Origin: an uncultured Traorella sp.
GTDB taxonomy: Bacteria > Bacillota_I > Bacilli_A > Erysipelotrichales > Erysipelotrichaceae
Direction of reading: 5' to 3'
Length of the DNA stretch: 60,133 nt
Assembly: GCA_944324265.1 (NCBI GenBank)
Contig: CALUVS010000008.1
Coordinates: 1 to 60,133 of the forward strand
The position numbers and the translations under genes were made by a program. Every line of letters begins with the position of its first letter. The first letter of the stretch is position 1. A model generated the notes under the pieces. It did no database searches, had not been told where the DNA came from, and saw only the letters and a program-made list of their open reading frames with translations. Below are positions 32,843 to 41,249 of the stretch, piece after piece.

Positions 32843-34000
32843 ATGAGCAACGTATATGAAGAATCACTGAAATTACATGAAGAACATAAAGGGAAATTAG
32901 AAGTTACCAGTAAGGTCAAAGTGAAAAATATGCAGGATCTCAGTCTTGCTTATACGCCGGGAGTGGCAGAAGCCTGCCGAAAGATTCATGCGAATGGGGA
33001 AGATGTATATAAATATACAACCAAGGGCAATACCGTGGCTGTTGTTACGGATGGATCAGCTGTATTGGGATTAGGCAATATCGGCCCATTGGCCGCAATG
33101 CCGGTCATGGAAGGAAAAGCTATTTTGTTTAAGGAATTTGCCGGAATTGATGCTTTCCCGATTTGCTTGGATACGCAGGACAGTGAAGAAATTATCCGTA
33201 TTGTCAAAGCCTTATCGCCGACATTCGGAGGCATTAATTTGGAAGATATTGCAGCACCTCGCTGTTTTGAAATTGAAAGACGTCTGAAAGAAGAATGTGA
33301 TATTCCGGTTTTTCATGATGATCAGCATGGTACAGCTATTGTTGTCAGTGCCGGTATCATCAATGCATTGAAGTTAGTTAAAAAAGAAATCGAAACAGCT
33401 CGTTTTGTCATCAATGGAGCCGGAAGTGCCGGCATCAGCATTGCTCGTCTTTTGCTTCAGTTAGGTATGAAAAATTGTATTTTAGTCGATAAAAACGGTG
33501 CCTTATGTGAAGGTGAAACCTGGATGAATGAAGCCCAAAAAGAAATGGCTAAGATCACCAATCCAGAAAAAATTCACGGAGATCTGAAAAAGGTAATTGT
33601 CGGCAGTGATGTCTTTATCGGTGTCAGTGCTCCGAATATTCTGACTGCAGAAATGGTCAGCACAATGAACAAAGATGCGATTGTATTTGCCATGGCCAAT
33701 CCAACACCGGAAATTATGCCAAAGGAAGCGAAAAAAGGCGGTGCCCGAGTCATTGCGACAGGAAGAAGTGATTTCCCAAATCAAATCAACAATGTGCTGG
33801 TATTCCCAGGCATTTTCCGCGGAGCACTGGATGCAAGAGCCAAAGATATTACAGAAGCAATGAAATTAGCAGCTGCCAAAGCGATTGCCGGCATTGTCAG
33901 TGATGAAGAATTAAATGAAAATTATATCATTCCGGATGCCTTCAATCCTCAAGTCGTAAAGGCTGTCGCTGAAGCAGTGAAAAAAGAGGCTTTGAAATGA
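32843..34000 (+). CDS. NAD(P)-dependent malic enzyme
   Basis: About 385 residues, the short bacterial form. It decarboxylates malate to pyruvate or runs in reverse. Landmarks: YTPGVAEACR near residue 38, VTDGSAVLGLGNIGP near residue 75, metal-binding LEDIAAP and FHDDQHGTA, and the Rossmann loop INGAGSAGIS near residue 190. The ATG at 32843 follows AAGGAG by 6 nt; the upstream extension to 32807 lacks support. It overlaps the fumarase alpha gene by ATGA, so malate made by fumarase feeds this enzyme directly. Confidence 0.93.
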   Translation: MSNVYEESLKLHEEHKGKLEVTSKVKVKNMQDLSLAYTPGVAEACRKIHANGEDVYKYTTKGNTVAVVTDGSAVLGLGNIGPLAAMPVMEGKAILFKEFAGIDAFPICLDTQDSEEIIRIVKALSPTFGGINLEDIAAPRCFEIERRLKEECDIPVFHDDQHGTAIVVSAGIINALKLVKKEIETARFVINGAGSAGISIARLLLQLGMKNCILVDKNGALCEGETWMNEAQKEMAKITNPEKIHGDLKKVIVGSDVFIGVSAPNILTAEMVSTMNKDAIVFAMANPTPEIMPKEAKKGGARVIATGRSDFPNQINNVLVFPGIFRGALDARAKDITEAMKLAAAKAIAGIVSDEELNENYIIPDAFNPQVVKAVAEAVKKEALK

Positions 34001-34845
34001 AACAAATCAGTGTTTTAAAAATTCAGGATAAAATCAGAGAAATGGTCCAGCAGATCAATTTTCATTATCCCAAGGATATTGAAGATTTGTTGGAGAAGGC
34101 TCGTCAAAATGAAAGCCATTCTTTAGGCAAAGAAATTCTGGATCTGTTAAAAGAAAACAGCCGTATTGCCGCTGAAAAAAGAATTCCGATCTGTCAGGAT
34201 ACCGGCATGGTCATTGTCTTCATTGAAATCGGTCAGCAGGTTCAGCTAGTCGATGGTTCCTTGAATGAAGCTATCCAAAAAGGAGTGGCTTTGGGCTATG
34301 AAGAAGGCTATCTGCGCAAAAGCATCGTCAGTGACCCGCTTTTTCATCGCATCAACACACAAGATAATACGCCTTGTATCATTTATCCTTCCATTGTGGA
34401 TGGAGAACAAATAAAGCTTACTGTCGGCTGCAAGGGCTTTGGAAGTGAAAATATGTCCGTGATTAGAATGTTAAAGCCGGCTCAATCCGTTGCAGGAGTC
34501 AAAGAAACCGTGCTGCAGGCCATTCAGAATGCAGGACCTAATGCCTGCCCTCCGATGGTTGTCGGCGTCGGAATCGGCGGCAGCTTTGACTATGCGGCCG
34601 TGCTTGCGAAAAAAGCCACACTGCGTGATTGCACATTGTCCAATCCTGATCCGGAATATGCTCAGCTTGAACAGGAACTGCTGGAAGAAGCCAATCGGCT
34701 CAACATCGGTCCGCAAGGGCTTGGAGGAGATACCAGTGTATTGAAGATCAATATCGAATCAGCACCGACTCACATTGCCGGTCTGCCGGTAGCTGTGAAT
34801 ATTTCCTGCCATATTACTCGTCATATCAGTGAGGTGATCGAATGA
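33997..34845 (+). CDS. Class I fumarate hydratase, alpha subunit
   Basis: 282 residues, the N-terminal catalytic subunit of the two-subunit [4Fe-4S] fumarase/tartrate dehydratase family. Candidate cluster ligands are the Cys in PICQDTG, VGCKGFGSENMS and NACPPMVVGVGIGG. It interconverts fumarate and malate. Start overlaps the malic enzyme stop (ATGA), and its stop overlaps the beta subunit start (ATGA). L-tartrate dehydratase cannot be excluded from sequence alone, but the malic enzyme favours fumarase. Confidence 0.92.
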   Translation: MKQISVLKIQDKIREMVQQINFHYPKDIEDLLEKARQNESHSLGKEILDLLKENSRIAAEKRIPICQDTGMVIVFIEIGQQVQLVDGSLNEAIQKGVALGYEEGYLRKSIVSDPLFHRINTQDNTPCIIYPSIVDGEQIKLTVGCKGFGSENMSVIRMLKPAQSVAGVKETVLQAIQNAGPNACPPMVVGVGIGGSFDYAAVLAKKATLRDCTLSNPDPEYAQLEQELLEEANRLNIGPQGLGGDTSVLKINIESAPTHIAGLPVAVNISCHITRHISEVIE

Positions 34846-35360
34846 AAATAACATTGCCATTGACAAAAGAAACCTGCATGAAACTTCATGCCGGTGATTC
34901 ATTGCAGCTAAGCGGTGTCATCTATACAGCGCGTGATGCAGCACATAAACGTCTTGCGGAAATGATTGAAAAAAAGGAAAAACTTCCTTTTGATTTAGAA
35001 AATTCCTGTATTTATTATGTAGGGCCTACACCGACTCCGCCAAATGCCATTGTGGGCAGTGCCGGACCAACCACCAGCATGCGCATGGATGCTTATGCTC
35101 CATTGCTTTATGATCTAGGTGTCAGTGCAACCATTGGAAAAGGCTATCGTACCCCGCAGGTCAAAGAAGCTATTATCCGCAATCATGCCTGTTATCTGAT
35201 CTGTATCGGCGGAGCAGGAGCCTTGCTGAGTCAAAGCATCAAAAAAGCAGAATGCATTGCTTTTGAAGATCTGAAAGCAGAAGCTATCTATCGCTATGAA
35301 GTGGAAGATTTTCCCTGCGTTGTAGCTATGGATGCTTATGGGAAAAGTGTTTACGAATAA
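34842..35360 (+). CDS. Class I fumarate hydratase, beta subunit
   Basis: 172 residues. Recognised by DSLQLSGVIYTARDAAHKR near residue 20, YYVGPTPTPP, VGSAGPTTSMRMD and GKGYRTPQVKEAI, all conserved in the C-terminal subunit of two-part fumarases. It completes the active site. Last gene of the operon. Confidence 0.92.
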   Translation: MKITLPLTKETCMKLHAGDSLQLSGVIYTARDAAHKRLAEMIEKKEKLPFDLENSCIYYVGPTPTPPNAIVGSAGPTTSMRMDAYAPLLYDLGVSATIGKGYRTPQVKEAIIRNHACYLICIGGAGALLSQSIKKAECIAFEDLKAEAIYRYEVEDFPCVVAMDAYGKSVYE

Positions 35361-35363
35361 TTA

Positions 35364-35414
35364 AAAAAGGAATTGCCTCAGTCTTTTCTGAAAAGAGGGA
35401 AATTCCTTTTTTGC
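35364..35414 (+). terminator. Terminator of the fumarase operon
   Basis: AAAAGGAATT...CCTC pairs with GAGGGAAATTCCTTTT, then TTT. Confidence 0.75.
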
Positions 35415-35423
35415 TTTATATAA

Positions 35424-35447
35424 CAAAAGAAGCCTTTTGCAAGGCTT
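35424..35447 (-). terminator. Terminator after tRNA-Ala
   Basis: Minus strand AAGCCTT (35447-35441)/AAGGCTT (35436-35430), then CTTTTG. Confidence 0.75.
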
Positions 35448-35458
35448 TATCTGTTTCA

Positions 35459-35534
35459 TGGTGGAGCGTAAGGGATTCGAACCCTTGACCCCCTGCGTGC
35501 AAGGCAGGTGCTCTCCCAGCTGAGCTAACACCCC
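35459..35534 (-). tRNA. tRNA-Ala (anticodon TGC)
   Basis: 76-nt cloverleaf on the minus strand with encoded CCA. The acceptor GGGGTGT pairs with ACGCTCC, allowing two G-U pairs. The D arm is canonical, the anticodon loop CTTGCAC contains TGC, and the T arm has loop TTCGAAT. Confidence 0.97.
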
Positions 35535-35775
35535 ATGTATATAAAATTCGACAATTCGTTACTGTATCCTTGCCGAATGCTTGATTAGTTTATCACAGAA
35601 AAGTAAGAGATGTCAACGAAAAATTAAAAAATATTATTATAAAATTTCTGGTTTATTTTCGTAATCGCTTACATTTTTGAGTGAGTAATTTATTTCTCAA
35701 TAAGCGGCTATGTGAAATTGATTATTTCAATAAAATCTATTAAAATAGGAGCGTATGAAAATAAGGAGGTATGCC
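35535..35775 (+). promoter_or_regulatory. Intergenic region with a cre-like site at 35659-35674
   Basis: TCGTAATCGCTTACAT (35659-35674) fits the CcpA cre consensus at most positions, about 100 bp before the HAD gene. No promoter of consensus quality is seen. Confidence 0.35.
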
Positions 35776-36609
35776 ATGATTCGTTTGTTTGTATCTGATT
35801 TAGACGGAACATTATTAAATGATGATCATATGCTGGATGAGAAAATCAAGCAGGGAATTCAAAATGTATTAGATCATCATGCTTATTTTTCTGTAGCAAC
35901 AGGAAGAAATATGTCCAGCGGCTTATTAGAAGGATTTGAAGATAAAATATATCACATCTGCATGAATGGAGCTGTTACCGTTGATCCGAACGGTAATATA
36001 ATCAGCAAACATGTAATTGATAAAAAGAATTTGATTGAGATGATGAATCAGTTTCCTGATCTTCCGCTGCAGTGGATCAGTAAAAACCATGTATATTTAA
36101 CCGTTTCAAAAGAAGAACACTTTGAGGAAATGAAAAAAGGCAATCGTCGTTTCCGACCAATGGATGAAGAAAAAATGAAAATCTTCATGAAGGGCTTTGT
36201 TTTTGACTGCACACCGGAAGAAATCTTGTCACATGATATCGTGAAGGTCAACTGCATGCCTCATGATCCAGCTCATTATCAAAGATTGGAACAATATTTG
36301 GCAGGTCAGAATGAGCTTGTCAACGCACCATGTGATGAAGGTATGTTTGAAATAACCAATGTGGGAGTCAATAAAGGAGAAGCTGTCATGGCTTTAGCTC
36401 GTTCCTTAGGCATTGATCCAAGTGAAGTAGCGGTCTATGGTGACGGCGGAAATGATTTGGAAATGCTGGAAATGTTTGAAAATTCTTATTCACCTAGCAG
36501 TGCATTAGCTTGTGCGAAAGAAAAAGCACATCACATTATCGGTGCCTGCAAAGATTATGGCGTAATTACCCACATTACTGAAACAATTGAAAGCCAGCAA
36601 AATAAATAG
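35776..36609 (+). CDS. HAD-superfamily Cof-type phosphatase
   Basis: About 277 residues of the HAD IIB (Cof) family. Motif I DLDGTLLND near residue 8 carries the nucleophilic Asp. A cap domain fills the middle, and motif IV GDGGNDLEMLEMF lies near residue 222. These enzymes dephosphorylate sugar phosphates or cofactors such as FMN or PLP; the substrate is not predictable. The ATG at 35776 follows AAGGAGG by 6 nt. Confidence 0.9.
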   Translation: MIRLFVSDLDGTLLNDDHMLDEKIKQGIQNVLDHHAYFSVATGRNMSSGLLEGFEDKIYHICMNGAVTVDPNGNIISKHVIDKKNLIEMMNQFPDLPLQWISKNHVYLTVSKEEHFEEMKKGNRRFRPMDEEKMKIFMKGFVFDCTPEEILSHDIVKVNCMPHDPAHYQRLEQYLAGQNELVNAPCDEGMFEITNVGVNKGEAVMALARSLGIDPSEVAVYGDGGNDLEMLEMFENSYSPSSALACAKEKAHHIIGACKDYGVITHITETIESQQNK

Positions 36610-36630
36610 GTCAGTCATCTGATCTTTTTT
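36608..36630 (+). terminator. Terminator of the HAD gene
   Basis: AGGTCAG/CTGATCT (one G-T pair) followed by six T. Confidence 0.7.
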
Positions 36631-36641
36631 ATTGCATGAAA

Positions 36642-36676
36642 AAAGGAAATTGACGGATGCCAATTTCCTTTTTGTT
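36642..36676. terminator. Bidirectional terminator
   Basis: AAAGGAAATTG (36642-36652)/CAATTTCCTTT (36661-36671), T-rich on both outer sides. Confidence 0.82.
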
Positions 36677-36690
36677 TCGATCAAAGAATT

Positions 36691-38820
36691 TTATTTAGAT
36701 AATCCGTATTCTGCAGCAGCTTTACCTCCCAGATATCCGGAAACGAATGTCCAAGACTGTGCTTGTCCGCCCCAAGGAGTATATGGTTTTCCTTCGATGT
36801 TTTCAACACCCATAGAATCTGTACCTACTGCATATAAGTTTTCAATTGGAGTACCATCTTCTGTCAATACGTTCATGTTGATATCAACGTCAAGACCGCC
36901 GACTGTACCATAAGTGTAACCTTGGCAGATAACAGCATAGTAAGTCGTATCATTGCCGCCTAAAGTTGCAGATAAAGTAGCTTCATCGCAGCCAATCTGT
37001 TCAGCTAAGTCTGCGATAGAATCAGCTTTCAATACGTTGTTGTATTCCATACCAACTTCTAAGATTGTATCGATATCACTGACTGGTGTACCTACTTCAA
37101 AGCTTCCGCCTTGTCCCATGAACATAGAAGTAGCAGTTGCGAAGTTTTCAGGCAATCCATTTTCTTTGAAGCTGTTGATTTCATCTTCGCTGTAAACAAC
37201 ATAGTATTTGTAATCAGGAATCATTGCTTCAGATAATGTAGGATCTAATGCTTCGCCGTCAACTGTAACACTTGTCTGTCCTTTTACTAAAGCTAAAGCA
37301 GATAAGATTGCTTTCTGATCAGCTGTCAGATCATTGTTCTTGATCATATTAGGGATCTGAAGGATGTGGATCATAGGATCTACACCAATCATGTAAGTTG
37401 TTCCGCCGGCAGCAAGACCCATCTTGATACCTGCACCATCATTGATTGTAGCAGCTACTGTATTTGGCATTGCACCCCAGTATTCTTCAACCATTTCAGC
37501 ATCACCGATGTATCCGCCGGTTGCCAGAATTACTGAATCCCCGTAGATTTCATAAGTTGTACCGTCATAAGATACCGCTCTGACACCTTTGACTGCACCA
37601 TCTTCCATGATCAGTTCTTCAGCTGTTAATTCAAGCATGTAATCATTCTTTTCATTCATTGCTTTGGCAGTTTCCATTGCACGGTCAAATTGATAAGTTT
37701 TGTTTGGTCCGAAGATATTTGTCGTACCATCTTCACCGACATATCTTGTCCAGAACTGTGACCATTCAGGTTTGGCAAAGCTCATGATCATACCTTCAAA
37801 TTCAAAACCAAAGTTGTTGATATAGTAATCTAAGTAAGCACCTGAATTGTAAACAGCTTCATGAATGATATCTGCTTTTTCTTCAGATTCTACATATTCG
37901 ATCCAAGTCTGATATACATCATCAGGATTTGCAAATGTCACACCTTCAAATGCAGGTGCAGATGAATTGATGACCATTGGTCCGGTTGTAGTGGCAGACT
38001 GACCGCCTAATTTTGCAGCCTTTTCAATACCGAAAACAGTCGCTCCGGATTCTGCAGCAGCTGCATAAGAAAGAATACCTGAACCGCCCAATCCAACAAC
38101 GATAACATCATATCCTTCTAATGTCACAGTATCTGTTTTCTTTTCAACCGGTGTCATCCATTGAGATGGTTTTCCGCCGGCCTGTTCAATAGCCTGAGAT
38201 ACTAAATCTTTGATGGCATTTGAAGTAGAAGTAGCTCCTGTCACAACATCAGTAGCTAAGCTCTGATTTTCAATAATACGAGGAATCATGTTATCGAAAG
38301 CAGTCTGTGCAATTTCACCTGTTTCGCTTTCATGTTCTTCTGTGATAGTAATATCTGCAATCTTACCGTCAGTGATAGTAACATCACCGCTGATCATTCC
38401 TGTCCAGCTGTAGCCAGTTGTAGTTGCAGAATAAGTACCGTCAGTTAAAGCTGCGATTTCTTCTTCTACACCTTTTGCTTGGTTCAAAGCAGATTCCAAT
38501 GCACTCATAACTGCATTGCTTGTCATAGTTGCACCGCTGACACCATCAATTTCAGTGCTCTGTGCTTCCATGATCTGATTGATCAATTCTTCTAAAGCAG
38601 CACCTCCGACTGTAGGTGTTTCATCTGGTCCTTCAATCGTTACTTCAGTAATCTGGTTGGCATCTGTTGTGATTGTAACAGTCACTGTTCCGCCATATCC
38701 TTGTGCTTCACCTGTGTAAGTCCCTGGTGTATAAGTTCCTGTTTCTTCAGTAGAGGAAGAACAAGCTCCTAAAGAAAGCACCATGGCCAGGCTCATCACT
38801 AAACCTAATAATTTTTTCAT
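36691..38820 (-). CDS. Secreted FAD reductase with two FMN-binding domains
   Basis: 709 residues. Lipobox signal LGAC (Cys about 20). Two FMN_bind domains follow, with flavinylation motifs VSGATMTSN (near residue 99) and VTGATSTSN (near residue 195), then an FAD domain beginning DVIVVGLGGSGILSYAAA near residue 238. Two covalent FMNs would wire the periplasmic-face FAD site to a membrane donor. The C-terminus reads GTDSMGVENIEGKPYTPWGGQAQ, without the NRLGGNA arginine motif of fumarate reductase, so the acceptor is probably another unsaturated acid. It is preceded by a MerR-type promoter and a merR gene. Confidence 0.87.
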   Translation of the reverse strand: MKKLLGLVMSLAMVLSLGACSSSTEETGTYTPGTYTGEAQGYGGTVTVTITTDANQITEVTIEGPDETPTVGGAALEELINQIMEAQSTEIDGVSGATMTSNAVMSALESALNQAKGVEEEIAALTDGTYSATTTGYSWTGMISGDVTITDGKIADITITEEHESETGEIAQTAFDNMIPRIIENQSLATDVVTGATSTSNAIKDLVSQAIEQAGGKPSQWMTPVEKKTDTVTLEGYDVIVVGLGGSGILSYAAAAESGATVFGIEKAAKLGGQSATTTGPMVINSSAPAFEGVTFANPDDVYQTWIEYVESEEKADIIHEAVYNSGAYLDYYINNFGFEFEGMIMSFAKPEWSQFWTRYVGEDGTTNIFGPNKTYQFDRAMETAKAMNEKNDYMLELTAEELIMEDGAVKGVRAVSYDGTTYEIYGDSVILATGGYIGDAEMVEEYWGAMPNTVAATINDGAGIKMGLAAGGTTYMIGVDPMIHILQIPNMIKNNDLTADQKAILSALALVKGQTSVTVDGEALDPTLSEAMIPDYKYYVVYSEDEINSFKENGLPENFATATSMFMGQGGSFEVGTPVSDIDTILEVGMEYNNVLKADSIADLAEQIGCDEATLSATLGGNDTTYYAVICQGYTYGTVGGLDVDINMNVLTEDGTPIENLYAVGTDSMGVENIEGKPYTPWGGQAQSWTFVSGYLGGKAAAEYGLSK

Positions 38821-38844
38821 GGATAAAATCCCTCCTATGACAAT

Positions 38845-38875
38845 ACAGTAAACCTTACAACAGTTTTAAGGTCAA
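38845..38875 (-). promoter_or_regulatory. MerR-type promoter/operator of the FMN/FAD reductase
   Basis: Minus-strand TTGACC (38875-38870), a 19-bp spacer and TACTGT (38850-38845). The spacer holds the dyad ACCTTA (plus 38852-38857)/TAAGGT (38867-38872). Overlong 19-bp spacers with an internal dyad are the signature of MerR-activated promoters. Confidence 0.8.
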
Positions 38876-38892
38876 GTAAAATTGTTAAAAAT

Positions 38893-39699
38893 TTAACATT
38901 CTTTGACCGGCAATAAGAATTCAAAATAATTTAGATCTTCTTCTGTACAATTCATATATACGGCATGTCCGTATATATCGCCATCTGCTTGATATCCCTG
39001 CTGCTGAATATATTGAAAAAAAGAATCGAAGGTACTTTTATCTAAATTTGTACATTTGATGTAAGTATGAGCCAAAGGCCCGTTCAGCTGCACATAATAA
39101 GGAGCAATTTCCTCGGCATCACAGTTTTTTTCAGCCCAATTCTTCTTCATGAATACACCATACTGAAAATCAAATGGCTGATCATTTTGGAACGTATCCA
39201 TGGCAATACGGAATCCTTGACGTATATGCGGCCCCTTTTTCTGATACTTGACTAATTCTTCCATGGCCACATCTAATATCGCAAAACCGCTGCCTTTTTT
39301 CAGCACAGCGTAAAAACTATGGCCAGCCGGATCAATCCAGCATTTTCCTTCTTCCAGCACAGCTTGGTGAATGGCCGAAGCATATTCCTTCAGTTCATTT
39401 TTCAATAACTGAAGCTGTTCAATTTCTTGATCGACTTCCTGAATACGCAATGCAAAGGCTTCCTGTACCTGTGCTTCCGGATATTCCTTAATCAAAGCCC
39501 GTATTTCTTTTAATGAGAAACCCATGGAACGATACAAATTGGTCTGCATGAGAATCTTATTGTCCCGCATTGAATATTCTCGGTATTGATTATGCTCATT
39601 TCGCTCTGACTCAATCAATCCCATTTTTTCATAATGACGCAGTGTCTGAGATGAAACACCCAATGCCTTTGCCATTTGTCCTACTGTATATTTTTTCAT
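38893..39699 (-). CDS. MerR-family regulator with C-terminal GyrI-like ligand domain
   Basis: About 268 residues. The N-terminal MerR HTH is YTVGQMAKALGVSSQTLRHYEKMGLI, followed by a coiled coil (about 85-120) and a C-terminal effector-binding region resembling GyrI/BmrR. It probably activates the reductase through the 19-bp-spacer promoter that begins 17 bp beyond its stop. The ATG at 39699 follows GGAGGG; an upstream ATG at 39711 overlaps that site. Confidence 0.87.
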   Translation of the reverse strand: MKKYTVGQMAKALGVSSQTLRHYEKMGLIESERNEHNQYREYSMRDNKILMQTNLYRSMGFSLKEIRALIKEYPEAQVQEAFALRIQEVDQEIEQLQLLKNELKEYASAIHQAVLEEGKCWIDPAGHSFYAVLKKGSGFAILDVAMEELVKYQKKGPHIRQGFRIAMDTFQNDQPFDFQYGVFMKKNWAEKNCDAEEIAPYYVQLNGPLAHTYIKCTNLDKSTFDSFFQYIQQQGYQADGDIYGHAVYMNCTEEDLNYFEFLLPVKEC

Positions 39700-39744
39700 G
39701 ATGCCCTCCATTCAGATGGATAAAAATCAAACCTGTACTTTCAT

Positions 39745-40296
39745 TTATCTAAAAAAACAGACCATTATTTTGAAATCAGAATAAGTGCCGTCTTTATATT
39801 TAAAAGCATGAGGAATATTCCCTGTTTCTTCAAATCCCATTTTCTTATACAATGCAATGGCTCTTTCATTGTCGGCAGCGACTTCCAGTTCCATCTGTTC
39901 ATAGCCCAATGTTTTGGCCAATTCCTTCGCTTTTTGAAGCAGCAACGTACCAATACCGTTGCCCCAGGCTTTTTTTAATACGGTGATGCCGAAAGAACAG
40001 CGATGTTTCATCTTCAAACGGCTGCTGATACTATGGAGTCCTAAATTTCCGATGATCTCATCATCGATGAAGACAGTTAAAAAGACATCTGTTTCAGATT
40101 CATTTAATTTTTTGATATAAGCAGTTTCATCTTCCAAAGTAATATTCACTTCCTCCGGATAACGGGCCAGATAAGCAGTTTCTGTATAAGCCTGTTTTAA
40201 AAAATGAATCATTTTTTCAGCTTCTTCCACTTCTAAAGAACGAAGGATGCATGTCTGTCCATTTCTTAAACGAATCGTTTCTGACTGCAGTTTCAT
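39745..40296 (-). CDS. GNAT-family N-acetyltransferase
   Basis: 183 residues. The acetyl-CoA-binding motif A is KAWGNGIGTLLLQKAKELA near residue 110, followed by LEVAADNERAIALYKKMGFEETG. The substrate (amine on a small molecule or protein N-terminus) is unknown. It lies 12 bp after the HAD gene and 45 bp before merR on the same strand, possibly one operon. Confidence 0.88.
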   Translation of the reverse strand: MKLQSETIRLRNGQTCILRSLEVEEAEKMIHFLKQAYTETAYLARYPEEVNITLEDETAYIKKLNESETDVFLTVFIDDEIIGNLGLHSISSRLKMKHRCSFGITVLKKAWGNGIGTLLLQKAKELAKTLGYEQMELEVAADNERAIALYKKMGFEETGNIPHAFKYKDGTYSDFKIMVCFFR

Positions 40297-40307
40297 AAAT
40301 GCCCCTC

Positions 40308-41126
40308 CTATATCAAACCATGCTTCTGAAAGCTTTTGTACAACCCATCTTCGCTTACCTTACCGCAAACTTCATCAGCCATTTGCTTGAGCTGTTCAAC
40401 ACCATTGCCCATGGCAATACCCAAATGAGCCGTCTGAATCATTTCCGCATCATTCATACTGTCCCCATATGCAATAGAATCGGCAAGAGAAACACCATAA
40501 TGATCACAGACAATCTGTACAGCTCTTCCTTTATGAATATTTTTTAAACAGCACTCATAACCGATATAACCATTCGGATCTACTTTATGACGAATAAAAT
40601 TGCATTGCTTGTCAAATTGATGAATCAAAGCATGCAGATTTTCATTATCCAAGGCATAAAAAGTAAGCTTGTTGATGGGCTGTGGATCCCTTTGATGATC
40701 CATCAGCGATAAAAATGTTCTTTCTGGCAGCTGAGCTCCGTTTTGAGAGGCTTGATTATCCAGTGTGATAAAATGCTGAACAGCAGCCTCATTATAATAA
40801 TTGTGCTGTCTTCCTTCTAAGACAATGCCGAAATGAGCATTTTCAAGTTCATCGATCAATGCTGAAAGCAATGCAGAATCAAACGCCTTCCATTCAATGA
40901 TCTGTCCTTTTTCTTCAATGTGTGCTCCGGCGGCATAAACTTGGGCATCTGTTTCAAAATCAATGATCTGATCATTGACGCTGCTTTTGGAACGCCCGGT
41001 ACATAGGATGACTTTGTTTCCTTTCGAACGTGTCAAAGCAACTGCCTGTTTTGCGCTAGGCGGCACATCATGCAGTACATCATGATCCAATAAAGTTCCA
41101 TCAATATCTAAGAATATCAGTTTCAT
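40308..41126 (-). CDS. HAD-superfamily Cof-type phosphatase
   Basis: 272 residues. Motif I FLDIDGTLLDH at residues 4-14, motif II CTGRS, and motif IV AYGDSMNDAEMIQTA with GIAMGNG near residue 235. Cof-type cap. Sugar-phosphate or cofactor phosphatase; substrate not predictable. First gene of a probable HAD-GNAT-merR minus-strand unit. Confidence 0.9.
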   Translation of the reverse strand: MKLIFLDIDGTLLDHDVLHDVPPSAKQAVALTRSKGNKVILCTGRSKSSVNDQIIDFETDAQVYAAGAHIEEKGQIIEWKAFDSALLSALIDELENAHFGIVLEGRQHNYYNEAAVQHFITLDNQASQNGAQLPERTFLSLMDHQRDPQPINKLTFYALDNENLHALIHQFDKQCNFIRHKVDPNGYIGYECCLKNIHKGRAVQIVCDHYGVSLADSIAYGDSMNDAEMIQTAHLGIAMGNGVEQLKQMADEVCGKVSEDGLYKSFQKHGLI

Positions 41127-41249
41127 ATCATCATCCTTTTTATTCTTCTATTATACAGGAAAAAACAATGAACTAATGCGAAAAATGCCGAAATTTTTTC
41201 ATTGTTGATGAGTGCTGAAATGATATAATAATACTATAGGAGAACAGTT

